A stretch of DNA of 64,000 bases from Tillus elongatus (taxonomy: Eukaryota; Arthropoda; Insecta; Coleoptera; Cleridae): NCBI GenBank assembly GCA_964006375.1, contig OZ023262.1, forward strand, positions 51,471,222 through 51,535,221, in the 5' to 3' direction. The position numbers and the translations under genes are program-made. Of the stretch, positions 45,541 to 58,979 are shown piece after piece (position 1 is the stretch's first letter; each line of letters opens with the position of its first letter). Below the pieces are notes generated by a model. It ran no database searches, had not been told where the DNA came from, and saw only the letters and a program-made list of their open reading frames with translations.

Positions 45541-45780
45541 ATATATAAACTCGACGTTTCGGCTCCTGTTTTGGAGCCATTTTCAAGAGGTAAAGGAAAT
45601 GTGTAAGGACATGAACTCTAAGCACTCAATCTGCCTACTCCTTAGAGCGGTGGACAAAGGTGGCTTGGGTTGTTGTAGGTCGATTACGGGCCCTCAATCT
45701 GCCTACTCCGCAAATCTCTCCGGATTGTAACTTCCTTTGTTCTTTTAACTTGTAGATTTTCCTTTCAATCACTTAAATAT
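45541..45780 (-). repeat. Solo Penelope-type pseudo-LTR fragment
   Basis: Minus strand reads GGCTCC-AAAACA-GGAGCC then GAAACGTCGAGTTT: a 6-bp stem II plus GAAACGTC, the 3' half of a Penelope-type hammerhead. The expected CTGATGA before the stem is degenerate (CTTGAAAA). The following AATCTGCCTACTCC block recurs in the Penelope-like element at 58.8 and 61.0 kb. Confidence 0.65.
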
Positions 45781-45857
45781 TTTGAAAGATATTGCCTTTT
45801 AAAAGTATTTTTTAATTTGTTGCTAAGAAAAATTGAGCGTTAAGATCTGCAAACTAT

Positions 45858-45934
45858 TAACAAAATAAGAGTAATTTCCAAATTTAGTCCAAATCGGTAA
45901 ATATTTTTTTGAGTTATCGGTGGAATACATACAA

Positions 45935-46004
<70 letters not shown>
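45858..46004 (-). mobile_element. Rolling-circle-like core fragment with (AT)n
   Basis: TTTTTTGAGTTATCGGTGGA next to (AT)n 45,937-46,004. No 5' or 3' terminus. Confidence 0.65.
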
Positions 46005-46008
<4 letters not shown>

Positions 46009-46364
46009 TGCTTACAAAGCTGGTCGTACGCTCTGGATGTGCTTGTATTCTGTCCATGTATGGAGCTTAGGTGGACTTCTATAGGCAACCTTTGTTCGCA
46101 TTTTGCATCAACACTCTCTTAATAATGTTCTCCCCCATCCAGAACGTTTATTTGCTCCAGGTCCCACAACTTATTTGGGGGTTAAAGGCGCAACATTTTT
46201 CTTGTCGTTTATCCAAATGTCCTGATCGCTTCTGACCTGACCTGACCTAACCTCACCTGACCTAACCTAACCCTACTTGAACTGAACTTGACCATGACCT
46301 GACCAAAATAAATGTTTCTGGATGTGTGTCTTTACTTACAGACCTAAATATTAGTGCATGGTTT

Positions 46365-46594
46365 ACTCTTTATAATACAAACACGCGTACCAAATTTGAT
46401 TGTCCTTACTTCGTTATTTCCGGAGATATAATTTTGTTCCCAAAGTAAACACAAATTTTTCCGCGAAAACCTGCGCCGATTTCCCAGGCTAACGAACTTA
46501 ATCCAAAGCACTTGCAAAAGGGGGGTATTCATCAAATTTAGTCAAAATCGGCCCATTATTTTTTGAGTTATCGGTGTGACACACACACACACAC

Positions 46595-46657
<63 letters not shown>

Positions 46658-46770
46658 TGAAACTGACCCTGGGCGTGGGTTTTGGGGGCCTAGTTCGCGT
46701 TTATTTGAAGAAATTTTTCAAAATTCACTAGTAGGCATCTCCTCATTAGTGCTTTTTTAACAAAAATTCA
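46365..46770 (-). mobile_element. (AT)n rolling-circle-like element, 3'-truncated
   Basis: Reverse orientation: core (CGGCCCATTATTTTTTGAGT), (AC)n 46,571-46,590, (AT)n 46,599-46,653, 5' block (AACTGACCCTGGGCGTGGGT), and 5' end TCCTCATTAGTG near 46,750. The 3' hairpin end is missing. Confidence 0.75.
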
Positions 46771-46774
46771 CCAA

Positions 46775-47101
<327 letters not shown>

Positions 47102-48176
47102 TTTTTGTAGTAAGTGGTTTACTTTATCTACATTTAATACTTGAAACAATCCATTGGCGTAGCAATTTCATGGGTCCAATTAAAAAAAAAATTAGTTTTA
47201 CTTCCGTGGCTTGATACTGACCTACACACGAAATTTTAGCGAAATCGCTGTGAGTCATGTTGAATTTATAATAAAATAAATACAAAATAATAACTTCAGG
47301 GCCATCTAGCGGCCAAACTTATCACCTTTGGTTTAAGGTAAGTTGATTCAACTCGGCTTATTTTCGTGTAACGAATATGTGGTAGTATTTTGTAAAGACC
47401 TTTTAGAGACACCTTTATATCTGAATAATTTTGTTGTTATGGAAAAATAAGTTTCAATTGAACACCTCGTATAATAATAGTACAAAACTTTCTTGGAATG
47501 AAACAAATCAAATTTGTAGCCACTCTGCGTTAAAATAGAACTCACATATATGTGTATTATGTAAATTATATGTGTGTATATTCAGCTTGTTCAAACAGAG
47601 CTATTTTTAAAAAAACATCCTCTTGTATAAGGGATCTAAAATGAAACGATATAACAGAGTGCTCAATTTAAAGCATTTTATATGAGCGAATAAAGAAATG
47701 ACCGTTTTCTTAGATCGCTTGTTTCGAACATACGAGCCTTCCGACCGAAAAAGGAGTTCCTCATGTTTATTTTGTATCGTCAGAAAGCGGAAAGAGAGAA
47801 CTATTTGAGTAGATAAATAAGAAGAATAAAGTCTATTCAGAATTTGCATACAAAAACATCCGATTTCGGCGAGATCAGTCCCGGAAACGGGAAACACAAG
47901 CTGAATAAGTTCTCTCGCGTATAATGGCTAAGGTTGGCAAGACTGGCATTGTCGAGCTGTGGGGATTGTATACCGGTGTAGTGGCAGGACTGTATGCCTT
48001 GTGCCACCGGCTCTGGCTCTGCTGGGATTGGGACTTGCCGGACAAAGAATCATGAGCTGTATCGATTATTTGATCCAGTGCTTACCAGAACTCTTGCATT
48101 CCCCAACTAAAATGTGGACTACAAAAAAACTACGCCACTAGTGTTTGCTGTTTTCCAGGAAACGCACCGGGGATAG
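47102..48176. other. No recognised gene
   Basis: Unassigned. 47,925-48,130 is less AT-rich than its surroundings, but no frame has a recognisable domain. Confidence 0.35.
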
Positions 48177-49881
<1,705 letters not shown>

Positions 49882-49883
49882 TA

Positions 49884-49889
49884 TATGTA

Positions 49890-49964
<75 letters not shown>
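49884..49964. repeat. (AT)n right of the MITE
   Basis: Includes a few GTAT units at the start, then pure AT. Confidence 0.96.
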
Positions 49965-49968
<4 letters not shown>

Positions 49969-50087
49969 ACAGGCTCAGTTTAAAGGATGGAAACATCTGA
50001 ATATCTCACAAAAGGAAAACGATAAAAACAAGATTTTCACACATGTTGCAAGGTTGCCATATGCATATTCATGTTACGACTAAACAT

Positions 50088-50505
50088 ACAGGCTGGTCCT
50101 GAAAAGCGTCGTGGTCGCAACGATTGATTTTTTAGCTGGAACACCTATATATTATATCATTTTGCAAATCCTTTCGAACTCTAGAATAATTTTGTTATAA
50201 GCTATCCCATGGCCAAATTTTATGGTTACGCAGATATGGGCACTTTAATTATTGCATTACATGTATTAATAAAACTACAAATAAAAATCTTTTCGCGGGC
50301 ATTGTAGGGTTGCCGTAGCATCGTCCTTTCAAGGATAACCAAAATATACAGGGTGGTCCTGAAAAGCGTTGTGGTTGCAATGGTTGGTTTTTAAATGGAA
50401 CACCTGTATATTAAATGATTTTATGAATCCTTTAGAACTCTAAATTAACTTTGTTCTAAGGTACCCTATGCCCAAGTTCTAGGGTTACGCAGATATCGAC
50501 AATTA
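50088..50505 (+). repeat. Two direct copies of a ~260-bp CAGGGTGGTCC unit
   Basis: ACAGGCTGGTCCTGAAAAGC (50,090) and ACAGGGTGGTCCTGAAAAGC (50,349) start two similar segments, each with GGAACACCT, CCTTT.GAACTCTA and GGTTACGCAGATAT. Resembles subterminal repeats of long-TIR TA-target elements; no partner arm found. Confidence 0.7.
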
Positions 50506-50831
50506 CATAATAAGTACCTATTCTCACAAAGCTGGCTGTGTTTTGTAAATAAATATTAGTGAACTGTCAAAATTAGTCAATCACTTTACAAAATGGCATA
50601 GTCCCCTGTGGGTCCGGGGACTAACTAAAAGAATAGGCTCAAGGTAACTCCTGCCTGTCGTACGAGGCGACTAATCAGAGTTAAGCAGGTGGTAGTGGAC
50701 TTTTCCTTTACGTGATAGTAAAGGATTTTTTCACACCCGAGGAGGTACCACCTCTTACATCAAGGGGCCGGTGAAGTCCCAGCGGACGTTTTCGGTTCTG
50801 GTGTAAGAGTCGGTTTCCCTTGTAAACAAAA

Positions 50832-51196
50832 ATGATGATGGCTCCTCCATGTACAAAAGATTCCGGAGATAAAATACCCCTCCATTCGGATCTTCGGGAG
50901 AGGGGTTTACAGGGGACGCCGGCATCAAGATTTAACATATCCTTTTCGAATATATGTGGCCTAAATTCTAATCTGAACTTCGTCCACCGTTTCCTCCAGG
51001 CTAATAGGCCCCAACTCCTCTTCCTCACCGAAACTTAAATCAGTGCCATAACAGCCACTAATCACCTTAATTTCCCGGGGTATGAGCTCCTTACTCCCTT
51101 TAGATTGCATGGAGACCTGTGCGCGTACGTCCGTAGCAATCTACCCTGCACCAGACTCCCCAATTTAGAAGCTGGAAGAAAAGACATACTTTGGAT

Positions 51197-51235
<39 letters not shown>

Positions 51236-52389
51236 GGCTGCAACTAAATTCATCTGTTGCATTTACCTACTACCTTTCTGAAAAAAAAACCATCTGATTT
51301 CTGAATATCCTTCCTCCGAGGTCACTATTCTTGGTGACTTCAATGTCCATAATAAGGAATGGCTAGGATCTTCAAAAACCGATCCACAAGTGAGAGCAGC
51401 GGAGGCCTTTGCAGTCAGCAATTCTTTAGCCAATATGGTTCAGCAACCTACTTACTTTCCTCGCATCCCAACACACAGCTCAGATCCCTTGAATCTCCTT
51501 CTCACTACAAAACTGGAATATTATAAGATATCAGTCACCGCCCCCCTTGGTCGCTCAGACCATGGCACGGTCACTGCTTCCTTAGCAATGCAACCCGAGG
51601 TCACATAGTCATCACACCCACATATCGTTTGGAACTACAACTCCGCGAACTGGGACGAAATGCAGGATTACTTTTCCTCATTTCCATGGGCGTCTGTCTG
51701 CTTTTCTCATCCTGGCCCCTCTGATATCTCACAAAACGTCACCGAAACTATTCAAGCTGGCATGGAATTATTTATTCCACGTACACAGAAAACCTCTTCA
51801 GCCACTCAAAAGCCTTGGTTCTCTAAATCCTGTGACAAGGCCAGACTTGAAAAGGTCAAAGCTCACAAAACGCTTCTACACAATCCCAGTCAAGAAAACC
51901 GTCAAGAATTTAACGACGTAAGAAACCGCTATGCCCGCATCCTTTCTGAAGCAACAAACTCGTTTAATAACCACATCAAAAACAAAGTCCTCTCAAGCTC
52001 CAATGGCAGCAAACCCTTCTGGACTCTTGCTAAATATATTGGAAATAATTTCTAAAAGAGCACGTTCCCACCTCTTGTTTCAGGGGATGAAATTCTTTCT
52101 ACCGCCCTGGGCAAGGCTGAACTTTTTGCCTCGTTGTTCGCCGGAAATTCTACTCTCAACCCACCTCCAAAAGTTCAAACACCAACAGTCCCCAATGTCG
52201 CGCATAAAATGACAGATATCATTTTCAAAACAAAAAAGGTACGAAAGATGCTCTCTTCTCTTAATACCAGGAAAGCCTCTGACCTTGACGAGATTCCAGC
52301 AATTGTTCTTAAAAAATTCGCACCAGAACTTGTTCCTGTCCTGACTCGTCTGTTTCAGACATCTTACAATAGAGACATATTCCCTAGTA
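50832..52389 (+). pseudogene. LINE ORF2 remains (copy 3)
   Basis: Endonuclease start (50,832-51,038, NICGLNSNLNFVHRFLQANR), mid part (51,390-51,608, SLANMVQQPTYFPRIPTHSS), linker (51,660-52,055) and RT beginning (52,134-52,389, KASDLDEIPAIVLKK) lie in different frames or are separated by stops. Continues at 56,744 with the NYRPISLLSVVSK region. Confidence 0.83.
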
Positions 52390-52467
52390 GGTTAGGTTAG
52401 TTTGTGAGTGGTCCATATCGGTCCCTCCACCGCGACCATAAGGTCTATTGTGGCTCACGCCTAATGT

Positions 52468-54540
52468 CTATATTTCGCCCAACAAATCCAGCCTCCTACA
52501 GAGGTCGATAACCTTTGCGGGCGAAAGTTGTTCCAGATCCTCTGGAGCAAGCTTTACCTTGCCAAAGAGCAGGTGTCTAGTCCTATCCGCTGCCGGACAG
52601 GAACACAGCACGTGCTCTGCTGTTTCGTCATCCTCCATACACAGCCGGCACTCGGTCTCCTGACCGATCCCAAGACGGTGCATGTGATGCCGCAAGCGAC
52701 AGTGTCCTGTATACAGGCCGACTAGAGTACTCAGTTGTTGTCTGTTCAACTCTAGCAGTTTCTTAGCCCTTGACTCAGACAGGCCATTTATGAAGGCCTT
52801 AGAGTGAGCTAATCCTGGAAGATTTTGCCAATATTGAATTGTCCTTCTATCTGTCCAGGTCTTTAAGGTGCGTTTTGCTGTGCAAGATGTTATTCCCAGC
52901 ACCGGTTCTGGTCCGACAAAGTCACACTGGGCACCACTCCTGGCAAGCGCGTCTGCCGCAACGTTGCCATCATGGTCCGAGTGACCCGGTATCCAGACCA
53001 GCGACACCTCATTACAGCTGCCCAATTCGTTAAGGGCAGATTTACAACTCCATACCGTCTTTGAATTGCAACGGTAGGAACCAAGAGCCTTTATTGCAGC
53101 TTGGCTATCTGCAAATATCTGTATCGATTTGTTTGTGCATAGGTCTTTTAAGCTTTCCTTTGCACACATCTCGATGGCATAAACTTCTGCCTGGTGTATG
53201 GTTGCGTACTTGCCGAGGCTAGCTGATAGTCTAGCATCGGTGCTGCCCCCATATGCGCCGGCTCCTACTCCCATATTGGTTTTGGAGCCGTCAGAGTACC
53301 AGCAGAGGTCCGCTCTCAACAGGGTCGATTGGTTCCGGTCCCAGTCCTCCCTTTCCGGGAGGACGGTCTTGAAAGACAGATCTCTGCTGATTTTTGTAGG
53401 CATCAAGTCTGAGACCATTCCCAGAATCCTGTGACAATCACTGTCATCAAGGAGTCCGGACCCCCTCAGACTGACTTCCCTCGGCATGTTATCTGCCGTT
53501 TGTTTTAGTCTGTACGTTGTCCACCTCGCCACCCTCTCCAACCATATGTGAAGTGGGGGAATATTGAGGAGGACCTCCAGAGCGACTGATGGTGCGGTGC
53601 TTATCGCTCCCGTTATCATCAGACATGCTTGTCTCTGTAGATGAGCCAGTTTGGCCCTCGCGGTACCACGTAGCACCTTAGGCCACCAAACTATGGCTCC
53701 ATATGTTATCATAGGTCTGATAACCACTACATAGAGCCAGTACATCTGTTGGGGGTTTGTTCCCCAGTTGTTCCCACAGATTCTCCGGCAGGTCCACAGG
53801 GACATCTTAGCCCTGCGGATAACATTTTCTAACTGTCTGTCCCAGTTGAGCTTCTTATCTAGGATAACTCCCAGATATTTTGCTTGGTCCGAAAATTGAA
53901 TGTTTTCCCCCATAAGATTAGGTGGTTTTAATTTGTCCAACCTTCTTCTTCTGGTGAACGGGACAATGATCGTTTTGCGAGGGTTCACAGACATCTGTTC
54001 CCTACGGCACCAATCATTGACTACATTTAGTGCTTCTTGAAGAGTACTAGACAGTTCCTCCTCAGATTTGCCTCTAACCATTATGACAGGATCATCCGCA
54101 TACGCCTGGACCTCAACCTCCCAGAGTCCGAGGATAGCCAGCAGGTCGTCCACAAAGAGGGACCACAACAGGGGGGATAGAACGCCCCCCTGAGGACACC
54201 CTCTCGCAGCCCTAACGCTGACCACCTCTCCCCGTAATGAGGTAATAATGGTCCGATTGTGCAGCATGTTTCCGATCCAGCCACAGATGGTAGGTTCCAC
54301 CCCCCTAGCGATAGTGGCCTCGTAGAGGGAGATCGGTAATGCATTATTAAATGCTCCTTCTATGTCGAGAAATGCCGCCACCGCAACCTCTCCATTTTCC
54401 AGAGAGTGTGTGATCTTCTCGACGAGGTTATTGAGCGCTAACTCAGTTGATTTGCCAGTTTGATAGGCATACTGGTGGGTATTTAGGGGGTTCTTGGGTA
54501 AGATGTTCCCCCTAATGTGTCCGTCCAGTATTTTTTCCAA
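52468..54540 (-). pseudogene. R1/LOA-type RT, RNase H and C-terminal zinc knuckle
   Basis: 690 residues. RT: TGKSTELALNNLVEKITHSL, AAFLDIEGAFNNALPISLYE, RGCPQGGVLSPLLWSLFVDD, QAYADDPVIMV, YLGVILDKKLNWDRQLE. RNase H: CWYSDGSKTNMGVGAGAYGG (first Asp), HQAEVYAIEMCAKESL (Glu), IFADSQAAIKAL (Asp), LVWIPGHSDHDGNVAADALA. C-terminal CRLCMEDDETAEHVLCSC is the CCHC-like knuckle. The frame is the downstream part of ORF2; a frame change at about 54,590 detaches it from the endonuclease. Confidence 0.92.
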
Positions 54541-54575
54541 TCCCTTCAGGAGGAATGATGTAATACTGAGAGGTC

Positions 54576-56108
54576 TCAGTGAAGTAGGTAGGAGGTCATT
54601 AATTTGGGAATGTAAACCCCCCTAACCACCGTCCAGCTGGAAGGAATATAGTTCCAGGCCAGACTGGCTCTGAACAGCCTGATAAGGAAGGGTAGGAGAA
54701 TCTCCAGTCCCTTTTGTAGTAGGACCGGTACCACCCCATCCTCCCCTGGCGACTTGAATGGCTGGAAATGATTCACAGCACACTCCACTGCCGAGGCTGT
54801 AACTATTCTCCGAGCAACTAGCCAGTCCTCCCTTTGGGGGCGTTTAGATCGTCCCTCAGCTGGTAGGACCTCACCGTTGCTCAGGATCAGACAATCTGGG
54901 AAGTGTGTGTGTGCTAAGAGCTCTAACGTTTCTTTCCGAGATTCAGTAAAGGAACCATCTGGTCGTTTTATCGATCCCAGTTCCTGTACACGGTCGCGTG
55001 AGAGAATCCTGTGGATTCTGGCGCTGCTGGGCACACTATTAATGTCCCCGCAGAACCTCCTCCAGGACTCCCTCTTAGCGTTCCTGATCTCTTTATTATA
55101 ATGCGTTAGAGCAGTTTTATATTGCTCCCAGTTGCCTGTAATCTTAGCACGATTGAAGAGACGTCTAACTTCTCTTCGTAGTTTATCGAGGTTATTATTC
55201 CACCAAGTAGACCCCCGACTGTCTCTCTTTGACCTCAGTGGACAGTTTTCGTGATAGGCAGAGACCACAGCTTCCCTAACCTGTTCGGCCGCAATCTCGA
55301 TCTCATCACGATCCCTCACTGTGGGGATTGCGGACCCAAGTCTGCCGGCGAGGGACTGTTTGTATCCCTCCCAATCCGTCCTCCTCGGATCCCGATACTC
55401 TAACACAGGTCTAGGGCCTGTTTCAATTTCAAATAGGATATGGGCATGGTCTGAACATGAGGGTTCAGACGACACCCTCCATTTGAGGATTTTTGAGCTC
55501 ACAAGCCTTGAGCTGATCGTAAGATCTAAAACCTCTCTCCGGTTAGCTGTAAGAAAGGTGGGTTCCGAGCCTATGTTGTTGACAACCAGCTCCTCCCCTA
55601 AAATGTATTCAAATAATGATTCACCTCGTCTGTTAGTGTCCGTGCTCCCCCAAGCCAAGTGATGGGAGTTCGCATCACACCCCATTACGAGGTGATAATT
55701 GTTCCTCTTGCAGTAGGCGATCAATTTCCGCACTTCTGCTGGAGGTGGTTGTTCTGCATCTCTGTCTCCAGGGAAATAGGCCGAACAGGCCACTACTTCC
55801 AGCCTGGTCCCCCCGGATGTGATCACGAGATGGATGGATGCCATGTCCTTGGTGCAGTACTCTGAAAGTGTAAAATACTGCAAGTTGTTTCTGATCCAGA
55901 TACAGGCTCTGGGTTTAGTACCAGAGCCCACCTCTACTATCTTACCAGAAGTGTTACCCAGCCCTTTAGTTCGTTCCGAATTAGCGGTCCAGGGCTCTTG
56001 GAGAAGAGCAATATCTATTTGCTCTTCCTTTAATTTCATGCTAAGGAGGTATGTCGCAGCCTTAGCATGATGCAGATTAGCTTGAATGCACCTTAAGTTG
56101 GTGGGCAT
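54576..56108 (-). pseudogene. R1/LOA-type LINE endonuclease and RT start
   Basis: 510 residues from MPTNLRCIQANLHHAKAATY. APE motifs: QANLHHAKAA, DIALLQEPW, CSAYFPGDRD, MGCDANSHHLAWGS, LDLTISS, and SEPSCSDHAHILFEI (final SDH). The linker STWWNNNLDKLRREVRRLFN and the RT start PFKSPGEDGVVPVLLQKGLE follow; the frame ends early after VVRGVYIPK. RT-typical text (RPLSITSFLLKGLEKI) continues in the next frame. Confidence 0.92.
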
Positions 56109-56159
56109 TGGGGTAGGAATATAGGAGTGTATAGAGGATAAAGGAGTAGGTTAAGGAGC

Positions 56160-56640
56160 TTAAAGGAAAAGGGAATTATGGTGCAGGTTCCTCCTCCTTT
56201 TTAGGAGCTCGATAACCAAGCTTCCTATAGGAGGGTCTACCTTTGGTAGTCGTCCTAGGGGTGGACTTTCCTTTCCCCTGTTTTTACCCTCTGGAGGTTC
56301 CAGTGGAAGGTTGAATCCTGCCACCTCCTCTATTGGGTCTGTGTAAGTCGTGTCCATGTTTGGTCCCACGAGCAGCAAGGGAAAATAGACCTCCATGGAA
56401 GAGCCCCGCATCCCATGAATAGGCATTTACACAGGGAGGTCGCCCGGTTTCCCTGGGGAGGGTTAACGTTAGCGACAGAATTACCAACCTGCCAATGCTC
56501 GGCCATATCGGCCAGAAGCATCATCGCCTCGGCACCAACCCGCCAACGACCTTGCGATGTGGGTTTTTTATAGAGGACTCTCCTCGCAATGCCGGCCAAT
56601 TAAGGCAAGCATTCCCGGCCCTCCTAAGACATGACTAGGA
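56160..56640 (-). pseudogene. R1/LOA-type LINE ORF1 remnant
   Basis: Short overlapping minus frames (56,599-56,330; 56,487-56,284; 56,426-56,160), one reading MLLADMAEHWQVGNSVANVN. The usual ORF1 CCHC knuckles are absent and only about 500 bases are available, so ORF1 is mostly deleted. Confidence 0.5.
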
Positions 56641-56868
56641 AGGTTACGGTTTGGTTAGTTCATTTAGTTCACGTCTAATAGTAGACGCTATCCAGGGTGC
56701 ACCACGTGGAGGCGAACTAACTTTACACCCCTATTCCCTAGTAACTGGAAAACTGCTCGAGTACCACCCGTCCCCAAGAAAGGATCGAAAGCGCTTCCTA
56801 GCAACTACAGGCCTATTTCTCTTCTTTCAGTCGTCTCTAAAGTGATGTAAAAGTATGTAAATACCGAA

Positions 56869-57819
56869 AACTGGGAAGTAAAAGTATATATTATGCTCAC
56901 ATGACCTTGATATATGGCGGAGTTGATTTTTCCTTCCCCTTTTTGCTTTTAATTAGGCAAACTGATGTCAAGGCAGGTCAGAAAGGTCAGTTGGAAGGAT
57001 TGTGCGTAAACGGCACATCAAGGAGATCTAAAACGGCAAAAACTCAGAAATTGCGAGCCATGTTAATTACCCCGGTAACTAAGTGCGCATGCGCAAGCCC
57101 GAAAGCCAAAGTAGAATTGAGACAACTAGCTGCTAGTCCAATATTTTGCGCTCCAGAAGTTTGCAAGTATTTAATGTGGTATTTATTTTTATCACATCCG
57201 TCGCCCTTCCAGGAATAATTGTCTATTCTAAATCTCGCTGAATATCCAAATTGGGAAAACGGTATATTTTAAATAAATTTAATTAAATACTAAAGATTAA
57301 CTGTTGAGATAGAGACTTTGTAAAACACATTTCATGCAACACTTGTTCTTTACAAACTGCGTTCGCAAAAGACTGATGCTGGACACTGTGCCTGGAAACT
57401 GAAACAAAAACCAGAATCACCCCAAATTTTGGGGTCTGCTTCTTGTTTCAACCTGCATTCGCTGCAGAATCTTTCTTTTGTTCGTTCATAAGATGGTAAA
57501 AATAAAAATTTCATGATATGTTATGATTTAATAAAGGAAACACGAAACTGATTATTACTAATGGTTCTCTAAAGCGTTGTTTTTTTTTTCAGGTAAGATT
57601 CATTAGGCTGTTTTTTCCTGTAGGAATGTCAATTACACAATTTTTGGTGAGTTTTTACTGCTTTTAAAATACTTTTAACTAGCAATTCTAACCAAGAATA
57701 CTTTATTAGCGAATTTCTATTAAAAATGTTGTTAAATAGAATAAAGAAGTCAGGAAATATAACTTTCGAACTTTTGTTTAATAAAGGAGACTTGTTGCCT
57801 ATAGATCCCACATATAACA

Positions 57820-57821
<2 letters not shown>
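56869..57821. other. No recognised gene
   Basis: Between CR1-like copy 3 and the Penelope-like element. 56,901-57,218 is open on plus but has no recognisable domain. Confidence 0.35.

Positions 57822-57902
<81 letters not shown>
57822..57902. repeat. (AT)n microsatellite
   Basis: Directly outside the left Penelope-type pseudo-LTR; the right one at 60,800-60,883 is in the same relative place. Confidence 0.97.
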
Positions 57903-57904
<2 letters not shown>

Positions 57905-57948
57905 GTATAGAATTTATTAAAACTCGACGTTTTGGCTAAGGTTTTGGA

Positions 57949-58760
57949 AAACTAAGTGGGACGTAAGACCCGCTTTTTACACGTGTCGCCATCTGTTTGC
58001 GGAACCAAGTAGTATGTTGTCACGGCAGCTCCAAATAACACAGAATGTTAAGAAATAGAGACTGTGTACAACCAACTAACAATTTAGTAAATTGTCAGCA
58101 GTGGCCCATTTATTCCCCAATAAAGGGACAAAGTATGTAAGGCTAGATATATTCTCACTACAATTAGAACCGTAGACCGGTTTCACTCTAATTAGAGCGC
58201 GTTAGTACGGCATACTAATTTCAGCGAAAATACACCTATAAACTAATAGCTATGGTAGCCAGCTTCTCAAAACTAAATGAGACCCGCTTTTTACATGTGT
58301 CGCCATCTCGTTGCGGAACCAAGTAGTATGTTGTCACGGCAGCTCCAAATAACACATAATGTTAAAAAAATGGAGACTGTGTACAACGAACTAAGAATTT
58401 AGTAAATATTACTTTATAGGTGTGTTTTCGCTGCAACTGGTATACCGTACTGACGAGCTCTAATTACAGCGAAACCGGTCTACGGTTCTAATTGTGGTGA
58501 AAATACATATAGCTTTTTTAACATTCTGTATTATTTGGAGCTGGCGTGATAACATACCACTTGGTTTCGCAACGAGATGGCGACACGTGTCAAAAGCGGG
58601 TCTTACATCTCACTTAGTTTTGCGAGACTGGCTGCCATATCCGTGTTACTTTATAGGTGTGTTTTCGCTGCAATTAGTATGCCACACTGACGAGCTCTAA
58701 TTCAATCGAAACCGGTCTACTGTTTTAATTGTGGTGAGAATACATCTAGCCTTGCATACT
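57949..58760. mobile_element. 812-bp insertion with 8-bp target duplication
   Basis: GTTTTGGA occurs at 57,941-57,948 and 58,761-58,768, once in the uninterrupted relative at 45.55 kb. Inside, one unit (AAACTAAGTGGGACGTAAGA ... CGCCATCTCGTTGCGGAACC) occurs at 57,949 (+), 58,263 (+) and 58,632-58,516 (-), and a second unit (AGACCGGTTTC, TACACCTATAAA) at 58,150 (+), 58,505-58,408 (-) and 58,745-58,646 (-). No TIRs at the ends and no protein. An 8-bp duplication would fit a hAT-mobilised element. Confidence 0.8.
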
Positions 58761-58979
58761 GTTTTGGAGTCATTATTAAGAGGTTAAGGAAATGAAATAT
58801 CTAATGCCTTAATCTGCCTAGTCCCCAAATCTCACTGATCTAAGGTCTTAGTGTCTTCAACCGTAGACCTGACCGATCGTTAGAAGTCTTATATGATTTA
58901 TATCGTAGCTTCCACCTGTCTTGTTATATGTGGCATTAGTGGGGTCGGTAAGGTTTATTAAATCAAGTACTTGAGAAGC

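Larger units (their letters stand above)
52390..56731 (-). mobile_element. R1/LOA-type LINE with 12-bp TSD
   Basis: Perfect duplication TATTCCCTAGTA at 52,378-52,389 and 56,732-56,743 bounds the insertion in CR1-like copy 3. The element's 3' end is at the left and terminates in CTAACCTAACC with no poly(A). Gene order on the minus strand: ORF1 remnant, endonuclease, RT, RNase H with terminal Cys/His knuckle. Apart from a frameshift at ~54,590 it is well preserved, so this is a young insertion. Confidence 0.93.
50600..56868 (+). mobile_element. Jockey/CR1-superfamily LINE, copy 3, split by another LINE
   Basis: Left part 50,600-52,389 and right part 56,744-56,868. It keeps the longest 5' leader of the three copies (CCTGCCTGTCGTACGAGGCG, GCAGGTGGTAGTGGACTTTT). 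Lesions: (CT)n expansion at 51,201-51,234 in the endonuclease, a deletion near 51,270, stops near 51,607 and 52,054, and truncation of the RT just after the VMEK region. The break is caused by the 4.3-kb LINE. Confidence 0.86.

Noticed and set aside
46220..46270. Telomeric repeat array
   Set aside because: CCTAACCTAA/CCTGACCTGA text is short and degenerate; not a TTAGG array.
47925..48141. Possible small host gene
   Set aside because: A 60-codon frame in slightly GC-richer DNA with no domain, splice or poly(A) support.
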